This document shows positions 25,220 to 37,516 of a DNA stretch of 64,000 nt, one piece after another. Under the pieces are notes generated by a model, which made no database searches, had not been told where the DNA came from, and saw only the letters and a program-made list of their open reading frames with translations. Location: assembly GCA_022496805.1 (NCBI GenBank), contig CM040085.1:23961811-24025810 (forward strand), read 5' to 3'. The translations under genes were made by a program, and so were the position numbers. This stretch comes from Pohlia nutans (Eukaryota > Streptophyta > Bryopsida > Bryales > Mniaceae). Position 1 is the stretch's first letter. Every line of letters begins with the position of its first letter.

Positions 25220-25667
25220 TCCCTGACAAAAGTCCTGACAGAGGGGAGATGCACAAATGTGGGTTCATGTCATTTGGACCAACCATGCTTGAGATATTAA
25301 ATTTTAAAGTATTTTTGTTATTGGAAATTCCTGAAAATAGGAAAAAATCCAAGAAATCAAATTTGAGCACAGGTTGACCATCATATACACATGCCATACA
25401 AGACAGCAGCTCTTACTGCTAAAAACGAAAATGCTCAACGATAACACAGACATTCCGCTTCAAACAACACATAATCAAGTGCATGACACAATCCAGGAAG
25501 TATCCAGCAAGTTTATGCCAGGATGTTATCGTTCCACAAGAAATAGATTAAAAGAGTGAATGAAATGTCATTCAGGAAATGAATGTCAATCAAATGCATA
25601 CATGAAATATACAACCGTCGCTAAAGAAACCAATCATGCGTTACAGGAAAGAGAGGTAATGAAACTT

Positions 25668-28600
25668 TCACATGATAAGCCGCAGCATTCCGAGACCAAC
25701 AGCAGTGAGTGACACAATAGTACCTGAGATTCAGCAGACCACGAAGTGCATCAGCAACTAATCAGATTGTCTGCATAAAACTAGGTTGGTTGCCACATAC
25801 AGAACTAAGTACCGAAATGAACTTAACCTTAGGGATTCCAACTTAGTAACAGATTCTGGTTATCTAAATAGAAAAGTTCATCTTAAGAAGTACGCATGAA
25901 ATAATAAATAAATAAAATGAAATGAAATACCTATGCAGTACTTGATCACATCAAACTTAGCTGCCTCCAGCTGTGTCTTCAGTGCATGTATCTCCTGCTC
26001 AAAATTCATGAAAGATCTTAGGACTTGGAGGGCTTGAAGTACAAGTTCACCAAGCAGAACAAAGTCACACAAATACAATATACACAAACTCTAAATAAAT
26101 GAGAATAACAAGAAATTCTAAGCAAAAAAAAACGTGCTCTAACCTTAATAAATTGCCTGTGCGTACGAGGCTTACCCTGTCCAACTTGTTGGTCAAATTA
26201 GACGTTTCTGTAGCTTGAGTGGAAAGTTCGTCTCGAATCCGCCTGTTGGGATAAGCAATATGTCAACCGGTGCTTGTCCGAGATGTTACAAGATGCTAGT
26301 AAAGTTTGACACAACCAATCAGACAGTAAAATATCTGCCTAGATTATTGAACCCAAAACAGCCCTTCAATTTGGAAACTGCTTGAATAGACCGTGCAAAT
26401 CATTACATTTAGAAGCAATACCGATTAAGCACAGCAGGTACAACACCATAGTAGCCACTTGAGCAAGTTCAGCAGGAAATGTACAGCAAGATAACTACCT
26501 TACCCCCTTTCTAAATTTAAATCCAAACGTTGCCCTGAAGTTACTTTGTCAATCGCATATCTGCAATCATATAACAAAGTGTGACATGCCAACAATGAGG
26601 TAGAGCCACAATCTAGAAATTCAAGTCTCAAGTACCATCTCGTAAAAGCAGCTATCAACTTAAACTGCAAACTCACAAACTTCTAGCAGAAAGCATCTGA
26701 TCATTATGACGAAGGGCCAAAATAGCCATGGTACGGCCGACAATCTGTATATAGAAGAGATGTTACACACTTGGATTCATTGCGCATCTTGTCAATGTCA
26801 GTGCGGAGTCTCTCCGTTTCCTGCTGCAACATGGAGAAATGGTGCTCCTAACAACAAGATTCCAACACCGTTATAGACACAGTGAATAAACAAATCCTCC
26901 TCGAATATCCATGAAGGCCACATGTGTACCGTATTCAGCTTACTGGACGGCATGCCACAACGAAACATACCGTATCCACATAGCAGGTTCGGCCCAAAAC
27001 CATAGAAAACGAAAAAAGTGGAAATTATGAGGCTTGAAAACCGAAATGATGAAAGAACCATGTGTTTTATTGTGTTCGCTATGTGGGGAAAGAAGAACGA
27101 GACTTAAGATATTATCCCTTAAAGGACCAAGGACTCATGGTTTTTAAATGACAAATTAATCAATTATATTGTGGAAGATATAATTCAGATGGGACCAAAT
27201 TTAATGTCATCAAAATCAGTGAAGAACATTATATGTGTTGGTCAAAAATTATACAAATTTGAACAAAAGGAACTCCACATAGGACTTACTCAAAATTGTT
27301 AAAAAAAACATGAGGCCCAATTTGGGCTTCTTGGTCCTTTAGGGGTTATATTTTCAGGGGCGAACCTGCTATGTGGCTATGGTATTAAGTAACGGTTATC
27401 GTTTATGCCCACCACGAAATGAACTAATACATTCATGCTAACATTTGAAGGATCAGTAAATATAAAAAAATTATCGTGCCTCATTTTATACTTTGCGGAG
27501 GAATAACGTCATTGCTTATTGGGTAAGGGAAAACACCTGAGAACTTTGCATCTGCCCTTTGAACTTCGATAGAGCGGCTTCTGCCATCATTTCACTCTGC
27601 AAGAAAAGATTTCAAAAAAGCACACCAGTCACAAGGCCTACAATTAAGTAATAGTACGGTAAATATGAAGGTAAAGAGATAACAGGAAGATTGATCTTTT
27701 GAGAGAGCTTAAGAGAAAGATGTCCTAAAAGTCGATGAGACAGCCTAAATCGAAATCAGAACCGAACAAGACTCACTCGCTGCGCTTCATGAATCGAGGT
27801 AAATGTCTGGCCCACGTTCTCCAAGCTATCGTTCAGAACCTCTGTAATAACAGCAGTGATGGCCTCCGCCTGTTTCGACGTCAAGCCCTGTGACTCTAAC
27901 CTTTTCACCTGCAGGTAAGCCCATGATTATCAGCCCACTGCAATTTCACGGGGGATGGTGGGGGTTCTTAACCCCTAAAGGACCAAGGATTCATTGTTTT
28001 AAAATGACAAATTCAATTGATCATATTGTGAAAAATATATTTAAGATAGTAATAAATTTTATATCACTGGAATCAGTTTAAGAACATTGCATGAGTTGGT
28101 CATAAAATAAAAAAACTGAATCAGAAGGAAGCCTACATAGGATGTACTCAAAACTGCTACAAAAAATCTGAGACCCCATTCGGGCTTCTTGGTCCTTTAG
28201 GGGTTAAAGACTCCTAATCAAGCAACCGCATGCAATGTCTTGAAAATTCTGATGAGACTGCACAACTTGAGCTCTCATTCTAGAACAACAGGCATTGGAA
28301 TGAACAACAAATATTTCCAATTGAGCAGTGCTGGATGACAAACATGTACTCGACTAGCCAAACAACATCAAAGTGACTTGAAATAGTCCAGTATCGCATG
28401 TTCCAATGTGCGAATGACCTTACCAAACCCTAATTCAGAGTCACGCTATAATAAACAGTACTAAAATAAGCCATAAACGCAATAATGCAACGCTAACAAA
28501 ATTAAACATATATTCTTCTAATGTACTATTTGTAGGCTAGCTTTCAGATCCAGGGAAACTCAGGTTGAGAAAAGTAAAAACAATCCTGATCTCACCAAAC

Positions 28601-29141
28601 CCTAATTCAGCTGGGGCCGAAGTCCCGCTATGATAAACAACGCAAAAATAAACTTTCTCTACTAACAGAAACCATAAGCGCCTTGAAATAATGCAACGCT
28701 AACGAAATTAAACATATAGAACGCTTCTTCTTCTAATGTACTATTTGTAGACTAGCTTTCAGATTCAGGGAAACTAAGGTTGAGGAAAGTAAAAAAAATC
28801 CTGAGCCGAATTTCATTGTAAGATAGGCACAAAACTCCAAGAAGAACCAGCATCCATACCAGAGCTAGGGTATCCACAAGAAAAAGCCTCCTGTTCCCCT
28901 TAGGCGCCACAAGCTGCGAAAGGTTCCGCGTGGGAAAGTTCCACGACCATGGCAGAACCGCAGTTGGCTTGTCAATTTCACCAGACTCTTTACCGTCCGG
29001 TTGGGAAGAAACAAACCTCAACCGGTTCACATTACTCAACACACCATAGCCGGATAGCCTATAATCCTCTCCCGACCAATTCAGAGCCGATCGCTGTAAC
29101 AACACCTGCTGTCGCACACCCCTTCCGATCGCATTTGCCAT
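25668..29141 (-). CDS. FMP32/MCUR1-like mitochondrial protein (DUF1640, CCDC90 family), 8 exons, 264 aa
   Basis: Family members are inner-membrane coiled-coil proteins of mitochondria; animal MCUR1 supports the calcium uniporter and yeast FMP32 is linked to proline use/respiratory assembly. Exons (minus): 29141-28860, 27908-27777, 27596-27537, 26847-26771, 26560-26504, 26242-26176, 25994-25931 and 25723-25668. All are GT-AG, phases fit, 795 nt in total. The N-terminus (MANAIGRGVRQQ...) is basic and serves as a likely presequence. The hallmark block LVDTLALVKRLESQGLTSKQ spans the exon 1/2 junction, then EAITAVITEVLNDSLENV. A long coiled coil follows (about 135-240, with RLDLNLERGRIRDEL and TSNLTNKLDREIHALKTQLE). 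A C-terminal transmembrane helix ends at LRLIM (about 247-263). An upstream Met at 29174 would add an acidic stretch and is less likely. Two beta-family MITEs lie in introns. Confidence 0.92.
27116..27345. mobile_element. TTAT-flanked MITE, beta family copy 2 (230 bp)
   Basis: Begins CCCTTAAAGGACCAAGGACT and ends TTGGTCCTTTAGGGG. The flanks are TTAT (27112-27115) and TTAT (27346-27349), a direct repeat rather than a palindrome. It lies in intron 3 of the FMP32-like gene. Confidence 0.75.
27972..28203. mobile_element. TTAA-flanked MITE, beta family copy 3 (232 bp)
   Basis: Begins CCCCTAAAGGACCAAGGATT and ends TTGGTCCTTTAGGGG; TTAA at 27968-27971 and 28204-28207. It lies in intron 1 of the FMP32-like gene and is highly similar to the copy at 27116-27345. 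Confidence 0.85.
28414..28800. repeat. Tandem duplication of ~190-bp unit in FMP32 intron 1
   Basis: Two diverged copies in the same order: ACCAAACCCTAATTCAG, AATGCAACGCTAAC, AAATTAAACATATA, TTCTAATGTACTATTTGTAG, CTAGCTTTCAGAT and GGGAAACT. The second copy carries small insertions and abuts exon 1. Confidence 0.7.
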
Positions 29142-29542
29142 GATAGTACTACTCGTCTCTCTCAAATCAACCAACCTTACTTTAAAACTCGCAACAAAAC
29201 GTAACTAGGGCATCGTAAACTCCGTCGGATCACGAAAATTCAAAATGGCTAAATAAATTCACGACCAAATACGGTTTGAAAAATGGGAAAAATGGGGATT
29301 AGAAGTGCCGTGGAAGTGATCTGCACGAATCATCTCAGGGGCATCCACAAGCATTTTGCGGCGCAATCGGCGCCATCGCCTACAGCCTCGCAGCTTCCGA
29401 GGCGACAGAGAAAGTGCGCCCGGTCTCCCGAATCTAGGTTATTTTTGTAGAATTCGTAGACTCCTGAATCTACGAGCGTCCTAGATTTGTTTGAGTGTCA
29501 TTTGTCACGAGAAAGACATGAAGCGCCTTGCCTCATGTATAC

Positions 29543-29782
29543 ATCAGGAATTTAGGATCCCACGAATTTTTAACAATTTTTGTGTGAAGTCCGATATTTC
29601 AAAGGCGTGTGCATTTTTCGCACTAATTTCGCATTAAATCCGCAAGAATTTTACATTCATTCTTTTCGCTATTTACCAAAGTGCAATATCCATGCGGAAT
29701 CCATGCAAAAAATACACTTATCCATAAAATATCGAACTTCGCACCAAAATTGTTTAATATACATAGGGTCCTAAATTCCTAG
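29543..29782. mobile_element. Small TIR element related to the 49.6/52.8-kb insertions (~240 bp)
   Basis: The left end ATCAGGAATTTAGGATCCCA pairs with a right end GGGTCCTAAATTCCT. The subterminal sequence CCGATATTTCAA...CGCACTAATTTCGCATT matches that of the larger elements at 49616-51342 and 52813-54365. It lies about 400 bp upstream of the FMP32-like start codon. No coding capacity. Confidence 0.65.
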
Positions 29783-30311
29783 TGTAGTAGGAGCTAGGAA
29801 GCCCTATTCCGCCGGAGAGATCCCCGGTCCAGAGGATGGCAGCCTGCGGGCATTGGAAATCTTCCTAGGAGGAAGCCCGAGAGATAGGGTTTTTTACTAC
29901 GTAAAGCACTATGGCTGAGTTGCTCGAACTATTATTCGAGGGAATTATTACTTGTGATTTGTTCATATAATTACAAGCTATAATCTCCATGGTTTGAAGG
30001 AATTTCCCCTCATAAAATCCTTTATTATAGATGGCACAACTCAACCATAGTGTTTTATGAGCGGCAGGTAAAACAAAAGCATTTATTAGTGAAAGAAGGT
30101 AGGGGTAGCGTATTATCCACACTCCACCCAATTATATAACAATTATACACTCAATTCTTTCTAATTGCACACTTTGTAATTGTACAATATTGTGTATGAA
30201 TTTGATTGCACAAATTTTGTGTGTGAACTTGAAAACATGTCTTAGAATGCATTTAATGGTCCATTTCTCTTGTTAACGCAATGCAATCAGAGATGGTTCA
30301 GTGCATAGTCA
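29783..30311. other. Intergenic, no gene recognised
   Basis: Contains only short unsupported ORFs on the minus strand (29865-30131) and AT-rich sequence. Confidence 0.4.
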
Positions 30312-31596
30312 ATACATTAAGGAAGGTTGTTTGTTTTGTTATGTTATGTTGAGATCTCTCAGACTGTGTGTCCGCCAGTCATGTTCTTAGTACCATTAGA
30401 AAGCTCTCAACGAAGAGGAATGCACGGAGTTTATTTCGTCGCGTCTGAACATAGTGTGAAAGTTATGGTTTTTTCATCAAATTTTGTCACTATAAATTGA
30501 ATTAAACTATGAAAATGGAATATAGGGGTTTTTGATGTCATTCTTGTCATTGTCAAAAAACTCTCGACGAGTAGCCCTGGATGCATTGAAGTTGCTCTGT
30601 AGCTTTTGGACCTACAGTGTAAAAGTTATGGATTTTTAATTGAATTTCATCACCATAAATTGAATTAAATTATGTATAAATCATTTTAAAAAAACAAAGA
30701 CAAAAGCACAAAGAACACAAGAACGCATGGGTACATGAGAATATGGGGAGCATAGGGACATGTAGAACATCTGGGCCAATGGCACATGGCCACACTAGTA
30801 ATAATGATATTGCATTGGTAGAAATAGTGGTGTTTGGACACCAAGCAATATTGTCTAAGCGTGGTGCCTAAAACCACTATTGACACCAAGATATTGTTAA
30901 TAGTAGCCTTCAATACCACTCCACGATATTACTTTTTTGTGCCCAAAGACAACCATTATACTATAGTTGGCATGTCTTGTCGAATTATTAATGTTTTTGG
31001 AAAATTTCTTTTTAACAAATGCCAAATTATATGGATATTCTCTAAAATTCTCTTTTTACCATTAAAATCATTTTTTTAAGAATAATAAGAAAATACCAAA
31101 TAAAAGCAATCACTTTTTGGTCGCTCCCCGTGCTCCCCATATTTCCCCATGTTTCCGTGCGTTCTCGATGTTCCCGTGTGCTCTCCGAGTTCTTCATGCT
31201 TTTACTTTTGTTTTTTTAGAATAATCTATCCATAATTTAATTCAATTTAGGGTGACAAAATATGATTGAAAATCCATAACTTTCACACCGTAGGTTCAAA
31301 AGCAACGAAAAAACTTTAGAGCACCCCCACTCATCGAGAGCTTTTTGACGATGCTAAGATTTCTCATTTTCCATTTTTCATAATTTAATTCAATTTACAA
31401 AAAGGAAATTCAATTTAAATGCATAGCTTTCACATTTTAGATCCAAATGCAATGAAACAAACTCTATGCACCCTCCTCGTCCAGAGCTTTTTGACGGTAC
31501 CAAGAACGCGGTCGGCGGGTGCCTGGTCTAGGAGATTTCAACGTAACAAACAAAGTAAATAAAAACAAACAAAACAAACACCCTGTCTTAATGTAT
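30312..31596. mobile_element. Long foldback element (1.29 kb, arms ~450 bp)
   Basis: Both ends read ATACATTAAG going inward. The arms share, in order, a GTTTGTTTTGTT run, a GTACC...AAAAGCTCT block, GTGTGAAAGTTATG-type sequence, AATTGAATTAAATTATG and finally a GGGGAGCA / TGCTCCCC region. A ~350-bp unpaired centre contains another small hairpin (GTGGTGTTTGGACACCAAG...). No transposase and no clear target duplication. Long-armed foldback elements of this size are often Mutator-like; that placement is inference. Confidence 0.65.
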
Positions 31597-34107
31597 GGAT
31601 TTAATTTTAATCTATAGTAGATAAAGGGTAGGATCAACACATCTATGCTAAGTATTTAATTTTTCTTCAAAGAAAAAGGTCTAACATATAAATTATTGTA
31701 AGTATTAGAATTATCCGTAAAGTCAAGGAAGGGTAGCCCCACTACAACACTAAGTTTTCAATCTTCAATTAGAAATTGCAGAGGTTGTCAGTCACAAGGA
31801 GCCAAGCGCTTGCTTTGAACAAGCATGTGGGTTGATGTGGGGGGGGGGTCCTGTAGATTCTGTGGTGGGAATTTGAGTGTGCATTGGGGGAGCTTCTCTA
31901 GCTTTGGGAAGGTGCCATGTTTGAATCTCCCTGACAACGCAATGCATTTTGATTGGTCAAAAAGAAAAGAGCCAAAACTTGTTTTCGCCACCTTTCAAGC
32001 TAAAATACTAATTCTGCCTTGTCTTTCCTTTTGTGGATTTTTTTTGCTCGACTCTACGGACAACTCTATTCTCGAGGATTTTCTTTTTCATCACCAATCT
32101 TATTTTTTCCAAATTTTGACATTTATTTCTACAAATGTCTTCTGCCAAAATCTACGGTGCAAAATTGAGTGTGAATGTAAAGCGTAATTCCACGGTTATA
32201 GGCCCCTCCATATCGAGTCAAGCCTTCTTGTTGGACTTCCTCAACACCGTCAAACTGGTTTGCAGATGACTCTTCAAACTCTTGACCATTCTTATCTATA
32301 TTCAATTATTTTTCTGCCAAAATTCATTCCTGTTCTGAGAGAAGTCGGTGCAATTGTGCATTTCAAAAACAATTCTGCCAAAGCAAAGCAAAAGAGTTTG
32401 AATCAGCCAAATTTTTTGACTTGGAACGTAAGGAACGAAAAATGGATAGAATCATCCATTTGTCTTTGTTTATCCATAAAATTTCTATTGTAAGGAAATA
32501 AAAACTACCGGTACTTTGAGTTTCCAACTACCGGTACTTTGGGTTCAAAAACGTCCGTCAATTGTGTTCCAAAAATGCATAATTTACTTCAAATACATTG
32601 GATGTTTTTCATACGTATTAATTCCACTTCACTCAAAATGATTTCTTTGTAATATTTGTGGCCTAAAGTGAATTAGCATGTTGCCAGGAACTTTGAAAAT
32701 GTGCAATCTTTATTTACCATGTATGAGGATTAATATTTAAATGCTAATACATGTTTAATATTATTTACATCATATACATTATTTACATTTCATTATTTTC
32801 ATTACTTTCATGTAATTTTTTTATGACTTCATAAATAAATTGAATTTTACAAGCTTACATAATAATTATAAGGTTGGTCCAAAAAACCATCGTGAAAAAA
32901 AAAATTGTATTGGAGGTAATTTGTTTATCCATGTTTTAAGGATATGGATAGCTAGGTCTATTCTTAGTGGCTTCTTTTGGAGATAAATTCCTTACAAGGT
33001 TACAAATATGATTTTTTTTTGTTGTAGCAGTCTAATATTAACTTCTAAGTTTTTCAATTAAAAAAATAAAAGTTCACTTTAGTAGTTATAATCAACTGTT
33101 GTAATTTATTTATTTTTAAATTGAGATGTTTGAATTATATGTTGGATGCATGCAACTAATAGAATCAAAGTCATTTTCAAGTCTTTAACTTTGGACAAGA
33201 AACAATCAATAGAAAACAACTAAGGACCAAGTACGTTGTAGAAGTCTATGCAACGCAAAAAACAATATCAATGGTCCACAATTTTGGGCTCAAAATTATA
33301 AAGGTGGAATCAATATTATAATTTGAGAAAAAAAACCAACTCCATGTTACCATAAGTGAGGGTCAACTTCAATAGCCTAGAATTGAAATTGAATTTCCAT
33401 GTGAGATTTGATAGGTTCACATTGTCCTAAACCAATTGCAAGATGACATGTTGCACTTCTTAACAAAAAATAATTGATTTATGTTGAATATGACCGTGAA
33501 GTAGGATAATCTCTAAAGTCCCTTTGTGTTTTTGAGCCAAATAGTTGAAGAAAATTATTACACTGGGATTGCAAAATTTAGATGAAGAATATATTTAGAA
33601 AGTAAAAATGTAACCATATCCTATTTTCAAGGTTACCTTAATGTAGAATGTATACAAAAATTCATACTCAAATTCTTTGCCACTCTAAATATCTAATCAC
33701 TCAAAGTCAATTTATTTATTTATTTTTGTACTTTATGCTCGTAGGCATCTACGCTTCAAAATTCAATGAATAAGACCCGAATAAGCGGACGTGGAATTGA
33801 ATTTAACTAATTTTTGAATATTTAACACGCTTATATTAAAGTTGCCTCCAATATATATATACACACACACGACAGGGGAAAGAATATCCATTTGAAAATG
33901 ACAACTTACTGCGATGACAATATTCAACTATAATGACAATATAGTCATCTAGTTCACTAGGGATTGAAGTCCAAAATATCTACTATGACTTCTTTGCAAT
34001 TAGTATTGAAAAAACAATAAAGGCCACTTCACATTATAAACCAAGGCCAATTAAATATGAAGCCAATTCAAAGGAAATATTGATTCTGCGAAGAAAGTAG
34101 GAAGCTC
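31597..34107. other. Intergenic, no gene recognised
   Basis: Very AT-rich. The plus-strand ORFs at 31825-32187 and 32260-32493 show no family features. A direct CTACCGGTACTTTG pair occurs at about 32505-32540. Confidence 0.45.
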
Positions 34108-34181
34108 TGACACGACCCAAGGGTAGTGAAGTTGGGTTTCCACTTTGGTTCAACCCACTTCTCTTTCCTAGGGTCGTGTCA
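34108..34181. repeat. 74-nt hairpin, precursor-miRNA-like shape
   Basis: The left arm starts TGACACGACCCAAGGGTAGT and the right arm ends CTTTCCTAGGGTCGTGTCA. About 25 of 30 positions pair, with a perfect 11-bp base and a short loop. It could be a small MITE remnant or a small-RNA precursor; the sequence alone cannot decide. Confidence 0.4.
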
Positions 34182-34767
34182 AATTTTGTTTTTAGTGCAT
34201 TAGAATGTAATTTCAACCCATAAAAATATGAATTTCACGGAATGACCTTGACTCCTTCATGTAAAGCTCTTGGGATTGTTTTTGTAAATTCAACCAATCA
34301 GCTACAAAGATTCAAACATGTCAAACTCCAAATTGGCCTTGGCCTGTTATGTAAAGCAATCCTAAGTATAAAATAAATGACCCCCTTTATGCATAATATA
34401 TTTAATTTAAAATATTGTTGAAATGATTTTATTGGGAGCTATTTAGGAACTATAATGAATTATGCATGAAGCAAGCCTCATAATTGATTCAAAAGATTAA
34501 ACAAGGTGCATTTGCTCTTTTGTGAGTGGGAACCAAAAGTGTTCGTCGCTTTGTTTCAAATGTATAGGGGCAAATCATGGAGCACTAGGGGTGTCAAAAT
34601 GTGTGAGTTTCTTAGCCCACATCATTCTATGTGGTTCCTACGTACTGGCATCTGCATTCCGCAATCCACGCCCACAATCACGAGTCTTTGACCGAAACAA
34701 TTGCCCTCCTTTTACAAATTGAACTCACGCAGTTCAATTACTGCTCTTCATGGAAACCAACGATTAT

Positions 34768-35003
34768 CTTTTGTGGCTATACATCATCAACTTGCTATGT
34801 TGCTATAAGACAAATTGGGTTAAAAAAATAGAGTATATTGCCATAATCTTCCCTTACCATTAGTATATAGAGCTAACAATTCTATAAAAAAAACTATGTA
34901 TTTGTAGTATTTTTCTTTTATTGTAAATCATCCAAAACAATGTTTTCTATATTTCAAGTTTCAGTTTTCAATACGGCAATGGGACTCCCTTGAAGAAATG
35001 TCA
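34768..35003 (+). repeat. Dispersed repeat copy upstream of villin
   Basis: Second copy of the repeat seen at 16722-16905, sharing GTGGCTATA, CTATGTTGCT, AGAGTATAT, AACTATGTATTTG and CAATGGGACTCCCTTGAA in order. Confidence 0.55.
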
Positions 35004-35179
35004 CATCCTTTCTCAAAAGTTCGTCGCAAAAGTTCGTTAAAGAAACACGTGCAAAACGGCTGGGGCAAACACTCGCGGTCTGACACCCCGTTACTGATGG
35101 GAAACAGAGTACCGTTCTCAAATACAGCGTACTGTACAGTCCTACCTGTGGAGATACGGCACGGTATCTGAACCAGACC

Positions 35180-37516
35180 TTCGTGAACATGAAGGCCCCG
35201 ATCCCGGTCTTGTCACTGTTCTCTGCCGTCTCTGTTTTCTGCCATCGTCTGCTCCGACGTTCAGTTCTTCCGCTATTGCACCGAGCTGGATCAGTTCGTG
35301 CCCGCGGATCCTGCTCCATCAGGTTTGTTGTTGAATTCTGCATCTGAAAAGTACCTATGTTTGAAGAGGAGCACGGGCGGGCTTTTCTGTGATTTACAGG
35401 GTGTCTGTCTGACAGGTACAGAGTACAGATGTGGTTCAGTGCTGTTGAAGTTATTGTTGTCAGTTGAGCGGGAGATCTGGTTTTTCGTATTGCGATTTCA
35501 AGCTCTCAGTGGTTTTTTGTATTTCTCCCCTTCAAGCATTTCAATTATATTACGCGTCGTAGTATTACGAGAGGCGAGTGTTGTTGACGCGCTCTTTGGA
35601 TGCGTGGAGGTGGAGGAGCATGCTGCTTAATCTCGAATTCAACTGTGTTAACGATTGGTGAGCATTTAAGAGCAATTTTTTTTGAATCGCTCCTTTTCTG
35701 ATTGGAGTCTTGTGTTGTTCGTTGCGCACCGCTCGCATTGGATTTTAGTTTGTGCGAACTCATGGTAACTCGTAGACTTTTAGTTCAGAGTTCAATTCGG
35801 TGTCCTTGTGAAAGACGTATTGGAATAGAACTCTGTATAGGAGATCGAATATCTTTGCTCTTCGTATTATTTCAGAGGCCGCCGTGGGATATACTTCTTT
35901 TGTTGAGAGTTGCCTTTGTGTAGTGAGGTGATCCGTTGTTGGCTGTGAACGTATTAACAAACTTCTCATGTATTGGTGCTGCAAAGATCAAGCTCGTGAG
36001 AATTTAATCTAAAATCCGAACTTAGAGTTGTGTTAGTGTAGTTTTTAAGGACATTCGAGCACTTCTGTTTTGCTAAAATGTAATTGTACCGTTTATCAAA
36101 TTGCGGTTTGGCTCAGATGATATTTTTTGCGCTTAACGAGTGTAGACGTTTATGTGTTCAAATTTTGAGAATTAGCTGTTTGATCGTCGGATCGCTCTCC
36201 ACCTTTCTAATTTCGCATCTTGCAATCGAAATTTCTGCCGCTCGAGGTTTACGTGCATCGATTCCAATAATTTAGTTCTTCAATTGCTTCGGTCATCCTC
36301 AGCGCCTCTTGATTTGGCTCACCGGTACTTTCGAACTCTGGTGTCAATCTTGCTTACTAAGGCTGGAGACTTGAGCGTTGTGGTGTGATAAATCAAGACT
36401 TACGTTGTAGGGTTCTGGTCACAATCGTACCCTAAAAATGGTCCTTTAGTATTTGAGAATCCTTAGCTTGTTTTTCCAGCCCGCATGACTTGAATTTCTG
36501 CGAAAGTAATTTTCTGCTTCCATACACTTGGTTTGAATCTGAGACATTTTTGTTTCGCGAGAATTTCATGCTCAGCGATGAAGTCCGACATGCACCTGGA
36601 TGGTACGATCTTTGTTTGAAACCAATTATCTTGTGGTTGTCATTGAAGCTAGATCCAGAAACTTATCAGCTAAGTATGGAAGCGCGATTTTCATATTCAA
36701 TCTTTGGTTCGGGTCACGTACTCCAGTAATTTTCGTTTAGAACTTCTTACTACTTTGTACCAATTTTATTGCATGCAGCTTTTCATCAAATTGTAGACCT
36801 TTTTCACTAAGGAATTTCGTTGCCTTCGTTGTATTCATAGTGACGATAGTGTTGTTGCTGTTTTAGTGATTGATCTCACGTTTTGCAGCTGTACATTTAA
36901 GGTTTCAAATTCCATTTCATGTTCGAGTTTGCTCTCTTTTAGCTCGACCCTTCTATCAATTCCTACTCTGAAATCGATTAAAGAGAGAGTAAAGAGCCTC
37001 GAAAGACCAATTAGCCATGTAATCTACAGTTGAGTTGTTTGCATCTCCTGGTTGGCATTATCAAAGTGTAATCAGATGAAGGAGAGGGTGTAAGCGGCGT
37101 TGCTCTTCGCAGAACCTATTGTAATCTAATTTTTTCGTAATTCTGCGAGATTTTGTTGGAACAAACACTAATATCGCTTTGGATATGCCTTTTACAATGC
37201 TGCAATATGTACATTATTCTAAGAATTGCTTTCGTCAAATCAGCTTGCGATTTTAATTGGCATTTGTTGTTTAGAGAATTGCTAGTGTAATTTCAGCATG
37301 ATAGCGTATCAGGCTTGGCGCATTAGTGTGCATTCCGTTATGAGACAGCAATCTCACTGCCAAAGCTGTGTAGATAAGTTTTGTTGTAGTTAATTTCAGA
37401 TGACGTTAAGTTTCGTCGTGTATTTGCAGATATTCCAAGAAACTATCATACGAGTATCCGTGTGAATTTGAGGGCAATATCAAGACTTAACAAAAGCGAT
37501 TGTGAGAAACAGCCTG
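35180..37516 (+). promoter_or_regulatory. Villin 5' UTR region with probable 2.1-kb leader intron
   Basis: A pyrimidine-rich, GC-richer segment ending CCATCAG at 35322 precedes a donor GTTTGTTG. TATTTGCAG ending at 37429 is a fitting acceptor 88 nt before the villin ATG. Actin regulators in plants often have long leader introns. The transcription start is not visible; short ORFs inside are not supported. Confidence 0.45.

Noticed and set aside
35298..35630. 110-aa plus-strand ORF upstream of villin
   Set aside because: Spans a probable leader-exon donor and shows no domain; treated as 5' UTR/intron.
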